Shown: positions 53,901 to 64,000 of the stretch, one piece after another
How the letters are laid out: each line of letters starts with the position of its first letter
Position numbering within the stretch: position 1 is the stretch's first letter
Origin: Panonychus citri
Taxonomy: Eukaryota; Arthropoda; Arachnida; Trombidiformes; Tetranychidae
Reading direction: 5' to 3'
Length of the DNA: 64,000 bases
NCBI RefSeq assembly: GCF_014898815.1
Contig: NW_026515544.1
Location: 2,418,001-2,482,000 of the forward strand
Notes under the pieces: model-generated
Told to the model about the DNA's origin: nothing
Seen by the model: only the letters and a program-made list of their open reading frames with translations
The model's database searches: none
Position numbers and translations under genes: made by a program

Positions 53901-56900
53901 GCTTGGAAGAATACAAAAGTGAGCGAATCAAAAATAATATTATAATAGATTTTCAGAATCATCATCAAGAAGGATGAACCATTTTCATGGTAGGAATCAT
54001 AGGAAACTAAACAGGAGATTTCCATTTAACTATCATGTAGCTAATGATATTGAAATAACAATGAACGACCATGATGATTGTTGATGGTTTGAACCACAAG
54101 AAAGCAAAACAAAAAACTCCATCATGATGATCGTTACCCTCATGGTGATGATAACGATTATCAACACAAACTATTAGTATAAGTTGATTGTTGAAAGTTT
54201 AACAATCTTTCAGGTCAATTTGAGTCGATTTCATAAAAGCTCATTTTTATTACATGATGAAACTCATTGAACTTAGACACTTAATACAATGTTAAATCAC
54301 TACAAGATGATTAGATGATGATATAAATAGTATTCTGGTCAATTTCATGATCAATTTTCAATGACACCTTGTTAAGGTAACGTAAAAAAAGATTCAGAAG
54401 AAAAGTTTTTCATTGATTCCATGAAAAACTCACATTTAATCATTATAAACGGAATTTACATCATTCCAACTTTTTAGTGTTTTACCTGAGAAAATTTCAG
54501 TTTATCTCATGAATTATCATTAACCATTTTGACATGAATAATATGAATGATTCTGATGATTCTGATGATTCTGATGTATTTGATTGTTACAGTTAAATGG
54601 TTTACTTAAGGTCATCGACAGTTTGATTCTGTGAATGGTTGTCTCAGATAATGTCCTGGTTCCATCATGATATCAGATTCATGATGGAAACTTTTTCCTC
54701 CTACCTTGATGTATTCATTGATCATTTCCAGATTAATGATGAATCTTTCCAGTCTACCCTGTGGAACTGTATGAATAACATGAATACTCAATGATTCTGA
54801 TAATATTATCAAGGTATCAGTGCATGAAATTCATAAGTAAAAATAATACAATTAGTTGATTGTTCAATTGTAGCAAAATCATCATTAAATTTACGCCCAG
54901 TGATAAATTTGTGACATTTGAATCCATTGATTACAAATTAACCTGAAAATCAGTAAGAAAATTATACCCATCAAGATGATGATTATCATCATGATTATTA
55001 TTAATATGATAATTAGTCATTACAATTATGAATAACGGTTGTAATTAATATCAACAATCATGATATCATAATTATCAACCGATTAATTTTTGCTCCAAAG
55101 CGATTAAGATTTAGATTAATTGATTGATTTAATTTTGATTTTGTTTCCATGATGATTTGTTAATATCATCACAATGGTGATAATGATATTACAGGTAAGA
55201 TAATGATGATGATAAACTTTGTAAGAGTTAATGAAGACTTTTTTATCTCTCTATTTATATTATATTGTATGTCAATTGAATGTCAATGTGTATACGTTGT
55301 TTAAATTGTTTGATTTAATAGAAAACTTAATCAACTGATCACAATTCAGTTCACGATTTAAAGATCAACCTTGGCTAGGAATATAACTGTTTATCATCAT
55401 CATCATCATCTCATTATTGAGGAACAAGAAAGTTAATAGTTGAATTAACAATCAACGGGGAGTTATCATGTAATTCAATTTTCATCAGCACTTTTTGTTC
55501 AGCATCCATGTTATCACCGATTGTTGGGTGAAAAAAAATATTATCTCATTTTTGATAGAAAGTATTAATATATTAATATATTTGACCTTTCCTTTGGTCT
55601 TTCAACTTTGGGCACTTAAAGGTTTTTATCCAGCCATGGACGGGTCATCTAGAGGTAACTTTGGCCTAATGGATCAAGTAGCCGCTCTTCATTGGGTCCA
55701 GGAAAATATCATTGAATTTGGAGGTGATCCGAGTAATGTTACAATCCATGGACATGGACATGGAGCTGCATTGGTCAACCTGCTCATGTTATCACCAATG
55801 GCTAAAGGTAAATTATCATTTTCTTACCAGAATATATTCAGACGTTGATTATCATTATCATACTTTTCTTCATGATAACTTATTCATAGAGTTGATTGAA
55901 GTTTCAGACTAACATTGATCGTTGTACCTTGAGGCAATTCTGATTATTCTGAATGGCCATTTCCAATGTATTATTAATAATAATAGATGATTGAAAATCA
56001 AATGATAAATAATTGGCAAGAATACATCTAATATCTTGAGGAAAAAAATTCCATCTCTCTGAACATTAATGAACTTTAATAAAGTGATAAATGCTAATGG
56101 TCATCTTTTCACCAATGACCATTATTTCAAATATGTTGATACTGAATTTATTTCATCTTTTTTTCATATCATCATCATCATTATCATTATCATCATCTTG
56201 AGAACATGTAATAATACTGACATGTATTGAATCACAAATCAGTGAGACAATATCAATACACAAACATTGATGGAATTATTTTTTTATCATTCGTAACGAT
56301 AAATATCATGATATTGATCAGAATCAAATTGAAATTCAATTCACGATAAAACGTAAAGTAAAATGATTCTTTTAGTTTTTCATTTCAATGGTCAATCTAA
56401 TGATAAGTTTATAACCAATGGTCAAGAAAAAATACTAGAAATTATGACCATTGAATGTATATTTATATTATTTGATTTAAATGACCACTAACTGACCATC
56501 ATAAACTTTATTCTAGAAACAATTAAAACATAAAAAAAAAGATAAAAAAAAGTGGAATAATATTAATATTTAATTGAGACTCTCAAATGATATTAATATG
56601 ATTTACATGTCGAGTTGTAATTGTTAATTTGATGATAATCAATGTTCAATCATGATTATGTCATGTCAACAATGATTATGTGTAATTTGGTGAATTAAGT
56701 GTTGCTACTTGAATCCACACCCGAAAATGCTGAAGATGAAAATGCTGGAACAAGATGATGATGATTAGTAGGAAGATAATCAGTGAAATGTTTCAATAAG
56801 AAGATAATTTTGCCATCCAATTAAGAGGATTTAACAGTTAAGTAGTTGTTAATCCTTTACCTTTTAACCATTTTCTTTATCCATGTTTATTTTTTTTCTG

Positions 56901-59900
56901 TCCAACAATCAACCAATTTACTATCAACACAAACTATTAAGTCACAAACAATTTATTATAATGACAAATCATAATGATTAGTACAATTAGCTAACCATTA
57001 ACTCTGTCAATGATTGTTATTGTTTTTATCGATTACTTTTCCCTTCATAATCTTCTGGGTTAAACTTTCAATTCTGAGAATTAGAACTTTTTTTCTTGAC
57101 CTTTACCTTTGTCGATTTTTTCAGACTATTACTCGATAATTAGCTTGTTTAATTTCGGTTAAATCACGACAATTTGCTAATTGTTTAATGTTATTGTTGT
57201 TGTGGAAAGTATCTCATGTGAAAAGAAGGCAAATTTTTTTACCGAATTTTCTGAAAAAATGATTCGAGTTCCCTGAACTTCTTCTCGTATGTTTTGAACA
57301 TTTCATGAAGTCTAATGGATAAATAATAATAACCTTTTTGTTTTGTTGTTCTTTTTGAAATATTCATTATCTATTACGAATTTGTCTCGCTATTTTTAGC
57401 ATTATTTTATTATTTAGCTCATGATTATGAAGAAAAAGGATTTTTATTTCCATGAAGCTTATCGTTATCATCATTGAGAATCATCATGTAAAAGTAAACT
57501 GAACACACAAATTTGATTCTGGTAAAAGTTATGATGGATGAAGTTAAAATTGTTGAGCTCACAATGGTAACGAAAAGATAAGCTGAATAATCATCATCAT
57601 TATCATGATAATCTGAATAATCTAAAGGAGAAATTTTGAATTCTGAAACCTTCAGTGGTAAAAGGAAGTAAGAAAACAATTTCTATGTAAATCTCAATTC
57701 TTTTTACCTGAGAACTTTTTTCTTCCTTCAAACTTTGTACTCGATAGTTTGTCTATTGATGTGTATCAGAAATTTTCACCAACCTGATCTTTGAATTCTA
57801 AATGGATTCAAATTAGTGGAAATTCACCCATTCTGTTAACGGTTGATGGTTATTAGTTTTCAATCACAGGGAATATAATGAAAATCGAATAACCAATTTG
57901 TTGTTGATTGTTTTCCCAATTAATTTGTATCGACAAATATTTTTCGTTTTCATTTAGGTTTATTTCACCGAGCGATTATGCAAAGCGGATCAGCTTTATG
58001 CCCTTGGGCACTTGCCTTTAATGCGATAAAATATGGCCGTGAATATGCTCAAGCGATCGGATGTTATTCTGAGGAATCGAAAAGTTCAAATATTGTTGAT
58101 TGCCTTCGACATAAAACAATCGCCGAATTACTTTCCGTCCAAATAGCGACACCTCGATTTCTAACAGGCTTTGGTCCAATGGTTGATGGGATTATCGTAG
58201 CCTCTGACCCTTTGACCATGATGAATGACCCAACCTCAACCTTTTCCTCATATAATTTGATAATTGGTGTCACTCGCCTTGAATCGTATAACTTGTTCAG
58301 TTCAATTGACTTCGATGAGGGACTAAATGAGTCTCGACGTGATAAAATTATCCGAACCTTAGTCCGTAATATTTACACTTATCATCTTCAGGTAATAACA
58401 ATATTAACACCGATTAAGTAATTAACTTTTAATGAAACATTTTCTTTTTCAAAATTTTACTTTTCCAGGAAATTTATCTAACAATCAGCAATGAATACAC
58501 TGAATGGTCACAATCAAATCCCAACAATCAATTGACTCTTGAATCATTGACTGAACTATTAAGTGATGCCCTGTTCGTAGGTCCAGTGGTCAAGACTGCC
58601 CTTATTCATTCAAAATCAACCAAAGCAACCAAATTATATTATTTTAGTCATACCTCTAATCTCATGTTAACAAATCATTCCCGCCTTGTCTCTGTCCATG
58701 GTCAAGATTTACCTTACGCTTTGGGAACTTATTTACTTCCAGAATATCATCCAGTTAATAATCATTCACGAATTGATTTGATACTCTCTGAGATTATGAT
58801 GAAATATTGGTCAAATTTCATTAGAGATGGGTGAGTTTCCAATAACATGTAGCTCATAATTGAAAAACATCACAAAATTTCATCGAAATATATTCATGAT
58901 GAATTTTCAGCCTCTTCCGTGAATTTTTTGTTCACCAAACAATCTGAATTAACATCTAAATACAATTACTTACCATTTTGATTAGGGCACTTTACACTTA
59001 TGGATAATGTTAATATCATCAACAAGACAACAATCAACAACAACAACATCATCAATCATCAAAATGAACAAACAATATTTTCACATTAGAACTTTTTTCC
59101 CTTCTCTTCAGCTGCTCTCACCCACACTTTGTTAATCATGATTATCACCCACCACCAGTGATCATCAATAACACACATACACGCCAACAAATTGTGCCAC
59201 AATTTAAATTGTTGATAAAAGGATATTTAAAAAATACATTGAAAACTGAAAGTTGTGAAAATGTTTTCTCATCATTAACAATATATTATAAATACATTTA
59301 ATCACTGACCATTGTCATTAGATAATAATAACTGACAATTGCAATTGACAATTTAAAATGTTGATTATTGTGAATGAATTGTAATAAAATGATATCTAAG
59401 TGATAAATGGTCCAGATAAGAAGTGAAAGAAAAAACTTTAAAGTTCTAAAAAGTTTTCGAAAAGGGAAAAAAGTTCTAATGTCTTTAGATGTTGACATTT
59501 CGTACAAATAAACAGTTGTTGTTGATTAAATAACCATTTGAATTGTGAGTCTCATGATTGTTGATTTAACTTTGATGGACAAATGATTTAAATTGTCAAG
59601 ATTTTCATTGTTGATGATATTTTCATCATAACAATCAAAAGCTTTTTTCTTTGGATAATTCAATTGTTATATTAATTTGTTATTTTTATTTATCTTTCTT
59701 TTTGCAAACATTTTATCAAAACAAACTTTAAATGACCAATACGTTGCCTGACGATGACCAAATTGAAATTCCCTAGTGATCCAAATGGTAAAACTAACAC
59801 AACATCAACATTAATCTCAAATGGTCAAGAATCAAGGTCCGAATCAAATCACCATTGGCCTTCATATGATTACCTTCAACAACAATATCTAGTGTTAAGT

Positions 59901-61264
59901 AAGTTGAGTTGACTTGATGTCTAGTTTTGTGTTTAATATCTTGACCATTCAAAACTTTATGTGGGTCATTATTGTTATCATTTGATTAGCCAATTACTAT
60001 TCTTGATTGGACATTTTAAACAATATTATTGTCGAGGGCGAAGATTGTTTTAAATGTTTTTTTATTTCTTTTTGTTTGAGTTCTAATATTTTTATGCTCT
60101 GGTCATTTTTTTTATTATCCCACTGGTCATTTCAATAGATACCAAGCTCAAGTTGAAGGATCATTATCATGCCCATCGTCTTTCATATTGGCTTAATTTG
60201 ATTCCTAAACTTCACTCACCAGGAAGTTCAGCTTTCGGTGATCACCATTTTCTAGAGGATCATGATAATCTGGTCACTTATGATGGTCATGTCCGAAGTT
60301 CTGTGTTAGTGGCAAACTCTGGACTTGATCGGGTTCCTGAATTACCTGCTAATCGGACAGAGCTTATGATTTATGGTAAAACGGAAAGTTCATTGAAACA
60401 TCGGGTTAGCCTGAGTGGAGGTGGTTATATGAATGAAAGCCAATCAGATATGATCAGTTCAACTGGTCATTCAGGGTCAGTTAAAGGTGCCTTAAATAAA
60501 CAATCTGGTGATTCAAGTAACGGTACTTTCTCAATGATTATCCAAGATAATCCATACTCAAAGGCGTTAAGTGTCACGATTGCTGTTGGCTGTTCCCTCC
60601 TTATCCTTAATATATTGGTCTTTGCTGGAGTTTTTCTTCATCGAGATCGAACCTATCGAAGTGGTCAAAATCCTAGATGGGTGGTCAGTATATTCAAGAA
60701 TCATTTGTTTGATCTAAAAAGAAAAAAAAAATTTTGTCTGATTTTTTCTCTCTCTCTCCACAGAATCGTTCAAATTGTCCTTCCGATACTCGGCCCATTC
60801 ATTATAAGCAAACAAGTCGAGTTAAATTTACCAAAGTGAATGATGACCAAGGTCCAAACTGTATTCAATATTGTCATCATACTATTGGTCAACCAACAGC
60901 TGATAATTTAATTACCTCAAATACCTGCACTGGTTATGATAATCATTCCCATCCAACTCAGTATCAAACATCACCTTCACCAAATACACCACCTGATAAT
61001 TGCACTGGACATTTAGCTAATCATCACTGTCCAGATCATGGTACTAGTACTGATCAATGTAACTGTCCACTGGTCAATTTAGCTTATTATGTTTGTGATT
61101 GTGCTGAAGCTCAACATCAATTAGCCACAACTGGTCAACAGCAACATATTTGTAAACCAATTGAAATCAGACAACATGAAGAGGACAAACAATTAACTAT
61201 CAACAACAACAATGGTATTAATTGTGATCAATTTGAGACAACTCAACAATTAATAGAAAATTAA
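15616..61264 (+). CDS. Neuroligin, postsynaptic adhesion protein (nine coding exons)
   Basis: Type I membrane protein with a catalytically dead cholinesterase-like ectodomain that binds presynaptic neurexin. Exons: 15616-15877, 16321-16578, 53640-53822, 55622-55807, 57958-58391, 58469-58830, 59777-59898, 60139-60683 and 60764-61264. All phases agree, giving 950 residues (exon 8 could end at 60680). A signal segment (about 27-49) leads into the esterase fold: FLGIPYASPPTGKLRF, SEDCLYLNI, NYRLGVLGF and GNFGLMDQVAALHW. The nucleophile motif is GHGHG at 278-282, with Gly replacing the catalytic Ser at 280; the His-equivalent is kept at 518. The oxyanion HGG is HGE (199-201). The first two disulfides of the fold are present; the third pair typical of neuroligins is absent. 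A TM helix at about 745-769 (LSVTIAVGCSLLILNILVF) is highly neuroligin-like. The 180-residue tail is Cys/His-rich and ends QQLIEN, not a TTRV-type PDZ ligand. Confidence 0.94.
16707..16727 (+). repeat. (AG)n microsatellite
   Basis: Perfect AG repeat just inside the giant neuroligin intron. Confidence 0.9.
24645..24687. repeat. Short perfect hairpin (13-bp stem)
   Basis: Arms AAAAGTCAGCACA (24645-24657) and TGTGCTGACTTTT (24675-24687) are perfect reverse complements with a 17-nt loop. The stem is too short for a usual microRNA precursor. Confidence 0.8.
24928..24949 (+). repeat. (TC)n microsatellite
   Basis: Perfect TC repeat inside the giant intron. Confidence 0.9.
25212..26016. mobile_element. 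Palindromic mariner-like MITE / foldback element, 805 bp
   Basis: Two long arms, 25212-25536 and 25672-26016, are near-perfect reverse complements around a unique 135-bp centre. The outer ends are both TTAGGTAACCACTAAAG read inwards, and each end is flanked by TA (25210-25211 and 26017-26018), the target duplication of Tc1/mariner elements. The start TTAGGT...ACTAAAG resembles mellifera-type mariner ends, which is a resemblance recalled, not searched. No transposase frame is present, so this is non-autonomous. Within each arm a smaller AGGTCA...TGACCT hairpin is nested. The arms differ by only scattered substitutions and small indels, so the insertion looks fairly young. Confidence 0.88.
32947..32999. 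repeat. Imperfect hairpin, 19-bp stem with 15-nt loop
   Basis: Left arm 32947-32965 (TGACCATTTCTTCTGGGAG) pairs with right arm 32981-32999 with one mismatch. The centre is an unpaired A-rich loop. It stands out from the AT-rich surroundings by its mixed base composition. It may be a small-RNA hairpin or a miniature inverted repeat; there is no expression evidence. Confidence 0.75.
33912..33937 (+). repeat. (TC)n microsatellite
   Basis: About 13 perfect TC units in the giant intron. Confidence 0.9.
36622..36646 (+). repeat. (TC)n microsatellite
   Basis: About 12 perfect TC units in the giant intron. Confidence 0.9.
42079..42109 (+). repeat. (TC)n microsatellite
   Basis: About 15 perfect TC units in the giant intron. 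Confidence 0.9.
44922..44938 (+). repeat. (GA)n microsatellite
   Basis: Short perfect GA repeat; a second (AG)n tract lies near 45117-45134. Confidence 0.85.
49571..49888 (+). repeat. Tandem duplication, two units of about 155 bp
   Basis: Unit 1 (about 49571-49730) and unit 2 (about 49736-49888) share GATATGAA..GATATTGTCATATTATATATT at the start and an almost unbroken block running from TTATTCATCATAACAATTC to the AATTAATAATAATC end. The middles have diverged by small indels, including loss of part of a CCACC-rich stretch from unit 2. Confidence 0.88.
50446..50915. repeat. Possible unclassified dispersed repeat
   Basis: This stretch differs in texture from the rest of the intron: higher G+C, few ATCATGATG words, and phrases such as TATATCTCTGCAAC. 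It has internal similarity: AAACTCGTTAGAAGCCTC near 50641 and AAACTCGTTGGAAGCTCGG near 50810 occur in comparable contexts. No clear terminal repeats or coding domain are visible. It abuts the long (CT)n tract. Confidence 0.35.
50934..50997 (+). repeat. Long (CT)n microsatellite, 32 units
   Basis: Sixty-four bases of uninterrupted CT, by far the longest simple repeat in the window and likely polymorphic. Confidence 0.97.
53823..55621 (+). other. Neuroligin intron 3 (1.8 kb)
   Basis: Donor GTAAGT, acceptor CACTTAAAG, phase 1. AT-rich filler with ATCATGATG words and a small three-unit 9-bp tandem repeat (GATTCTGAT) near 54548-54576. No gene seen. Confidence 0.8.
55808..57957 (+). other. Neuroligin intron 4 (2.15 kb)
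   Basis: Donor GTAAAT, acceptor TTTTCATTTAG, phase 1. CATCATCAT runs near 56168-56190. No gene seen. Confidence 0.8.
58831..59776 (+). other. Neuroligin intron 6 (946 bp)
   Basis: Donor GTGAGT, acceptor CCCTAG, phase 2. AT-rich, no gene seen. Introns 7 and 8 are 240 and about 80 nt. Confidence 0.8.
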
Positions 61265-61584
61265 ATTAACTAACTAATCTAAATAATACATTTTTGTACA
61301 TAAAATCACAATGAGCTATTAATTAATCAGATTTAATTGATGTAAAATATTGTTTATTTTGTTACTCACTTTTTTTGCTAATCACAATCAAATTAAAACT
61401 TTACTGATTTTAACTAATGATTAATTTGATGGATTAAAGATTTGATATAAACAATTAACCTTTCTCATTGAAGCTCTTTATGATTTAAGTAATTAAATCA
61501 TTAAATTAACTCAATAATCAACATAGTGGTAATAAGTTAAGTTTATATTGTCAGAAAAATTGAAAGTAAGTTAATTGTTACAAT
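61265..61584. other. Convergent spacer of 320 bp
   Basis: Between the neuroligin stop and the stop of the minus-strand PAN gene. It must hold both 3' ends, but no canonical AATAAA was found for either, so variant signals or overlapping 3' ends are likely. Confidence 0.5.
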
Positions 61585-64000
61585 TTAAGAATTGTACTTT
61601 TTTATATACAGATGAGAGGCAATGGTTCCAATGGCAAAAGCGGAGATGAAAAAGAAAGCGCCTAAGGCCATTGCCATTCCTAGTCCACCCTCGATTTCGT
61701 CGTCAAAGTGGCCAGAATTTACTCTCCATTGAGATTTTCTATTTATATAAATTGAGCACAAAGGTGAAGATGAAACGGAAGTAGATTCAAGTTGTTTATC
61801 ATTTGAACTCTTCGGGATGTAATCGGTCAGTTTACAGGTTGAAGTGAATAAGGAATCACCTGATTCACAGTATTCAAAGGTAAAACATTGGTCACTAAGG
61901 TCATTACATTGGAAGGCACATCGCTCAAGAGAAATATCTTTATCTGATCCTAGAATATGAGTATTAGAACTTAACTTGCGTCCGATTATATGTTGATAGT
62001 CTTTAGACAATTTTCCTAATTTCGGAGAGAAAAATAAGTTGATTCGTTAATAATTTGAATCAGAATTTTTGCTAAATCAGTTAATTGTTCACTCACGGGA
62101 GTAATGATCACATTCCGCTTTAGTAATGTCCCAAACGTTACCATCCAGTTCGTGAGACTGGTCATTGGCTACATGGAGATTGTGAAGGAAACAAGCCGAT
62201 TCCGATCTGGTAAAAAAGGATTGGTCATAAGTGGTCAGTTTCCAAGTAATAAATTTTAAACCTCTTTCAACTTACTTTTTATCTTGACTGTTTTCAATAC
62301 TTGGACAAAAATCAAATGATTGACAATCAAATCCAATTGATTGTGAACATCGTCTACTACACTCTTCTGGTTGGACATTTGCAATAGTGGCCATTGCATC
62401 TCGAACTAGACTTCGACCCGGAAGTTTATGATAAAAGGACAAAAATGATTCTAAATGTTGATAAAGAAAACAATTTCTCTTTAGTGGTCAAGGTAATAAT
62501 CAATTAGAAGCTGATTGTTTATGGACTCACTTGATAAAATGTCACAACCATCAACATAAGATGATATCTCTGTGGATTCTGCTTTGACCTGGTCAATTGT
62601 TTTATTCATGATGACACATTCACTGTTTGGTGCTGGACAATAAGATAAAGTGTAACAATCGTCATCATTGTTACAAAGGGAGAGACAAGATTGATAATTA
62701 AGTCCAACTACTCGAGATCCACCGGTGAATCGTTGATTTGCAATTAGAACTTGAAAATCATCGCCCATTGATGAGCGATCCATCAACTGGTTCATAGGAA
62801 TCTCTTCATCTACTCCACCGATTTCATCTGGACCATTGATAATGAAAAGGTCACCAGCCGATAGTCGAAGGCTGGTCAATACAAGTTCACCATTTTCCAA
62901 TTTATTTCTCAATTGGTGTAAAATATTTTTACTCGATTTTAGTAAATTAATTTCAACCTGACTTTTTGCTGAAAGATCGGAACTGGACATTGAAGCGTAA
63001 ACTGTACAATCATCGCGATGTTCAGTTGAGTAAATTTCACTTGTACTAGTGAACAGATAACACTGCATATTACCACAATGAGCGAAAGCTGAACAACTTT
63101 CAACATCGAGACAAAGTTCTGAACAGTCTTCCATGTACTCTCGAACCACCAGTCGAGTTGGATTGGCGATAACAGTGTTTGGAAGTGAAAGGAAATTGAA
63201 AGTTTCCGCTTGGAGTAATTTACAAGTGACATAAATATTGGGACCAAATATAGTGACCCGAATCTCGGGAAGTCGAAGTAGCGGAATCAAAGGTTCGATA
63301 AGCACTGAGAAAGAGTGAAAAATGATTGAATCACTGTCCTGGTACTGAGCAATGTCAAACGTCGTATCGGGAAATACCAATTGAAACCAAGTATATTGAC
63401 CGGATTTATCGTAACAACCGGAAACGTCAAAAGCATCAGCATAATCGACCGGGTCAATCAAAGAGTAACCATTATCATCTCCCGTCTTGTAATCAACGTA
63501 GGTTATTTCAATTCGAGACGGAACTGAGGCCATTAGTATTTCGTCCTCTACTGATGATGAAAAGGGTTTAATGACCACATGATGAGGAATCTCGAGTTTA
63601 TCGTGTGTCACAGCCTCGGGGAAATAAAATTGTACCAAACAATTGACTCGTTCGTTGGCACTATTTACGTAAAATGAGTCGACGATTTTTTCGAAAACAT
63701 GTAATTTCCCAAAATCTGTTCTAACGGCACCGAGGAAGTTTGTTCCATCGAGGGTAAACAACGAAGGTGACAATAGGTTATATTTAATAAGATCGTTTTC
63801 TAAAAGTGGCCATTGAGTTGTGATCGTTTTAGAAGTTAACGAGAAAAAGGAGTTCTCATGTTCGATTGTACAAGTTCCAGTTCGAGGATTGACCTTAAAG
63901 TACTGAAGTAATGAGGGCGTTTTAATTATTCTAACGGTATTTGAGTTTCCCTGTGATATTGTATAAGAGTAAACATTTTGATGTTTAATTAACTTAATTG
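61585..64000 (-). CDS. PAN/Apple-type transmembrane protein, 5' end outside window
   Basis: Four exons: 64000-62531 (open to the window edge), 62450-62276, 62206-62097 and 62015-61585, with phases that agree and introns of 80, 69 and 81 nt. The visible 728 or so residues start with a beta-rich region (SLLQYFKVNPRTGTCTI..., then SRIEITYVDY) that may be a LolA-like fold; this is tentative. Four cysteine modules follow, each with the PAN/Apple-like C-x3-C-x5-8-C spacing (for example CSELCLDVESCSAFAHC, CLSLCNNDDDCYTLSYC, CSRRCSQSIGFDCQSFDFC, CAFQCNDLSDQCFTFEYC). A single TM helix near the end (GMAMALGAFFFISAFAIGTI) precedes a tail of about ten residues (HLYIKKYNS). It is probably a type I surface protein binding protein or carbohydrate ligands; its function is unknown. 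It is convergent with neuroligin. Confidence 0.8.

Overview
This is an AT-rich animal (eukaryotic) nuclear window. Most genes are split by short introns of 60-95 nt with clean GT-AG borders. Two genes also carry very long introns. The proteins (SEL1L, NELF-A, tetraspanin, neuroligin, a PAN/Apple membrane protein) point to a bilaterian. The mix of very short and very long introns, strong A+T bias, and a mariner-type inverted-repeat element suggest an arthropod, perhaps a mite-like chelicerate. That placement is inference; no marker gene fixes it. No rRNA, tRNA, CRISPR or bacterial operon structure was seen.

Layout. 1-1353 is gene-free. 1354-7126 is a compact block of minus-strand genes: the C-terminal half of NELF-A (1749-2992), a small uncharacterised charged protein (3399-3779), the ERAD adaptor SEL1L (3995-6161) and a bHLH transcription factor (6434-7126). 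Decayed SEL1L fragments lie on both sides of the NELF-A piece (1354-1545 and 3001-3297), and both outer ends carry nearly the same 12-base word. 8606-13410 is a four-exon tetraspanin on the minus strand. 15616-61264 is a nine-exon neuroligin on the plus strand, of which 37,061 bp is one intron (16579-53639). That intron holds an 805-bp palindromic mariner-like element, microsatellites, a tandem duplication and several hairpins. 61585-64000 is a minus-strand membrane protein with PAN/Apple-like modules, cut by the window edge and convergent with neuroligin.

Functional picture. The genes are not an operon and have unrelated jobs: transcription pausing (NELF-A), ER-associated degradation (SEL1L), gene regulation (bHLH), membrane organisation (tetraspanin), synaptic adhesion (neuroligin) and an unknown surface role (PAN protein). 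Tetraspanin and neuroligin are divergent, with 2.2 kb between their start codons.

Main points for a second look: (1) the SEL1L/NELF-A/SEL1L mosaic, in which NELF-A has lost its N-terminal half; (2) an apparent one-base deletion in SEL1L exon 2; (3) the 37-kb neuroligin intron, which sits where vertebrate neuroligins have alternative splice site A; (4) the 805-bp inverted-repeat element; (5) a 53-nt hairpin at 32947-32999; (6) neuroligin departures from the vertebrate form: no third ChE-domain disulfide, altered oxyanion-hole motif, Cys-rich tail without a TTRV-type end.
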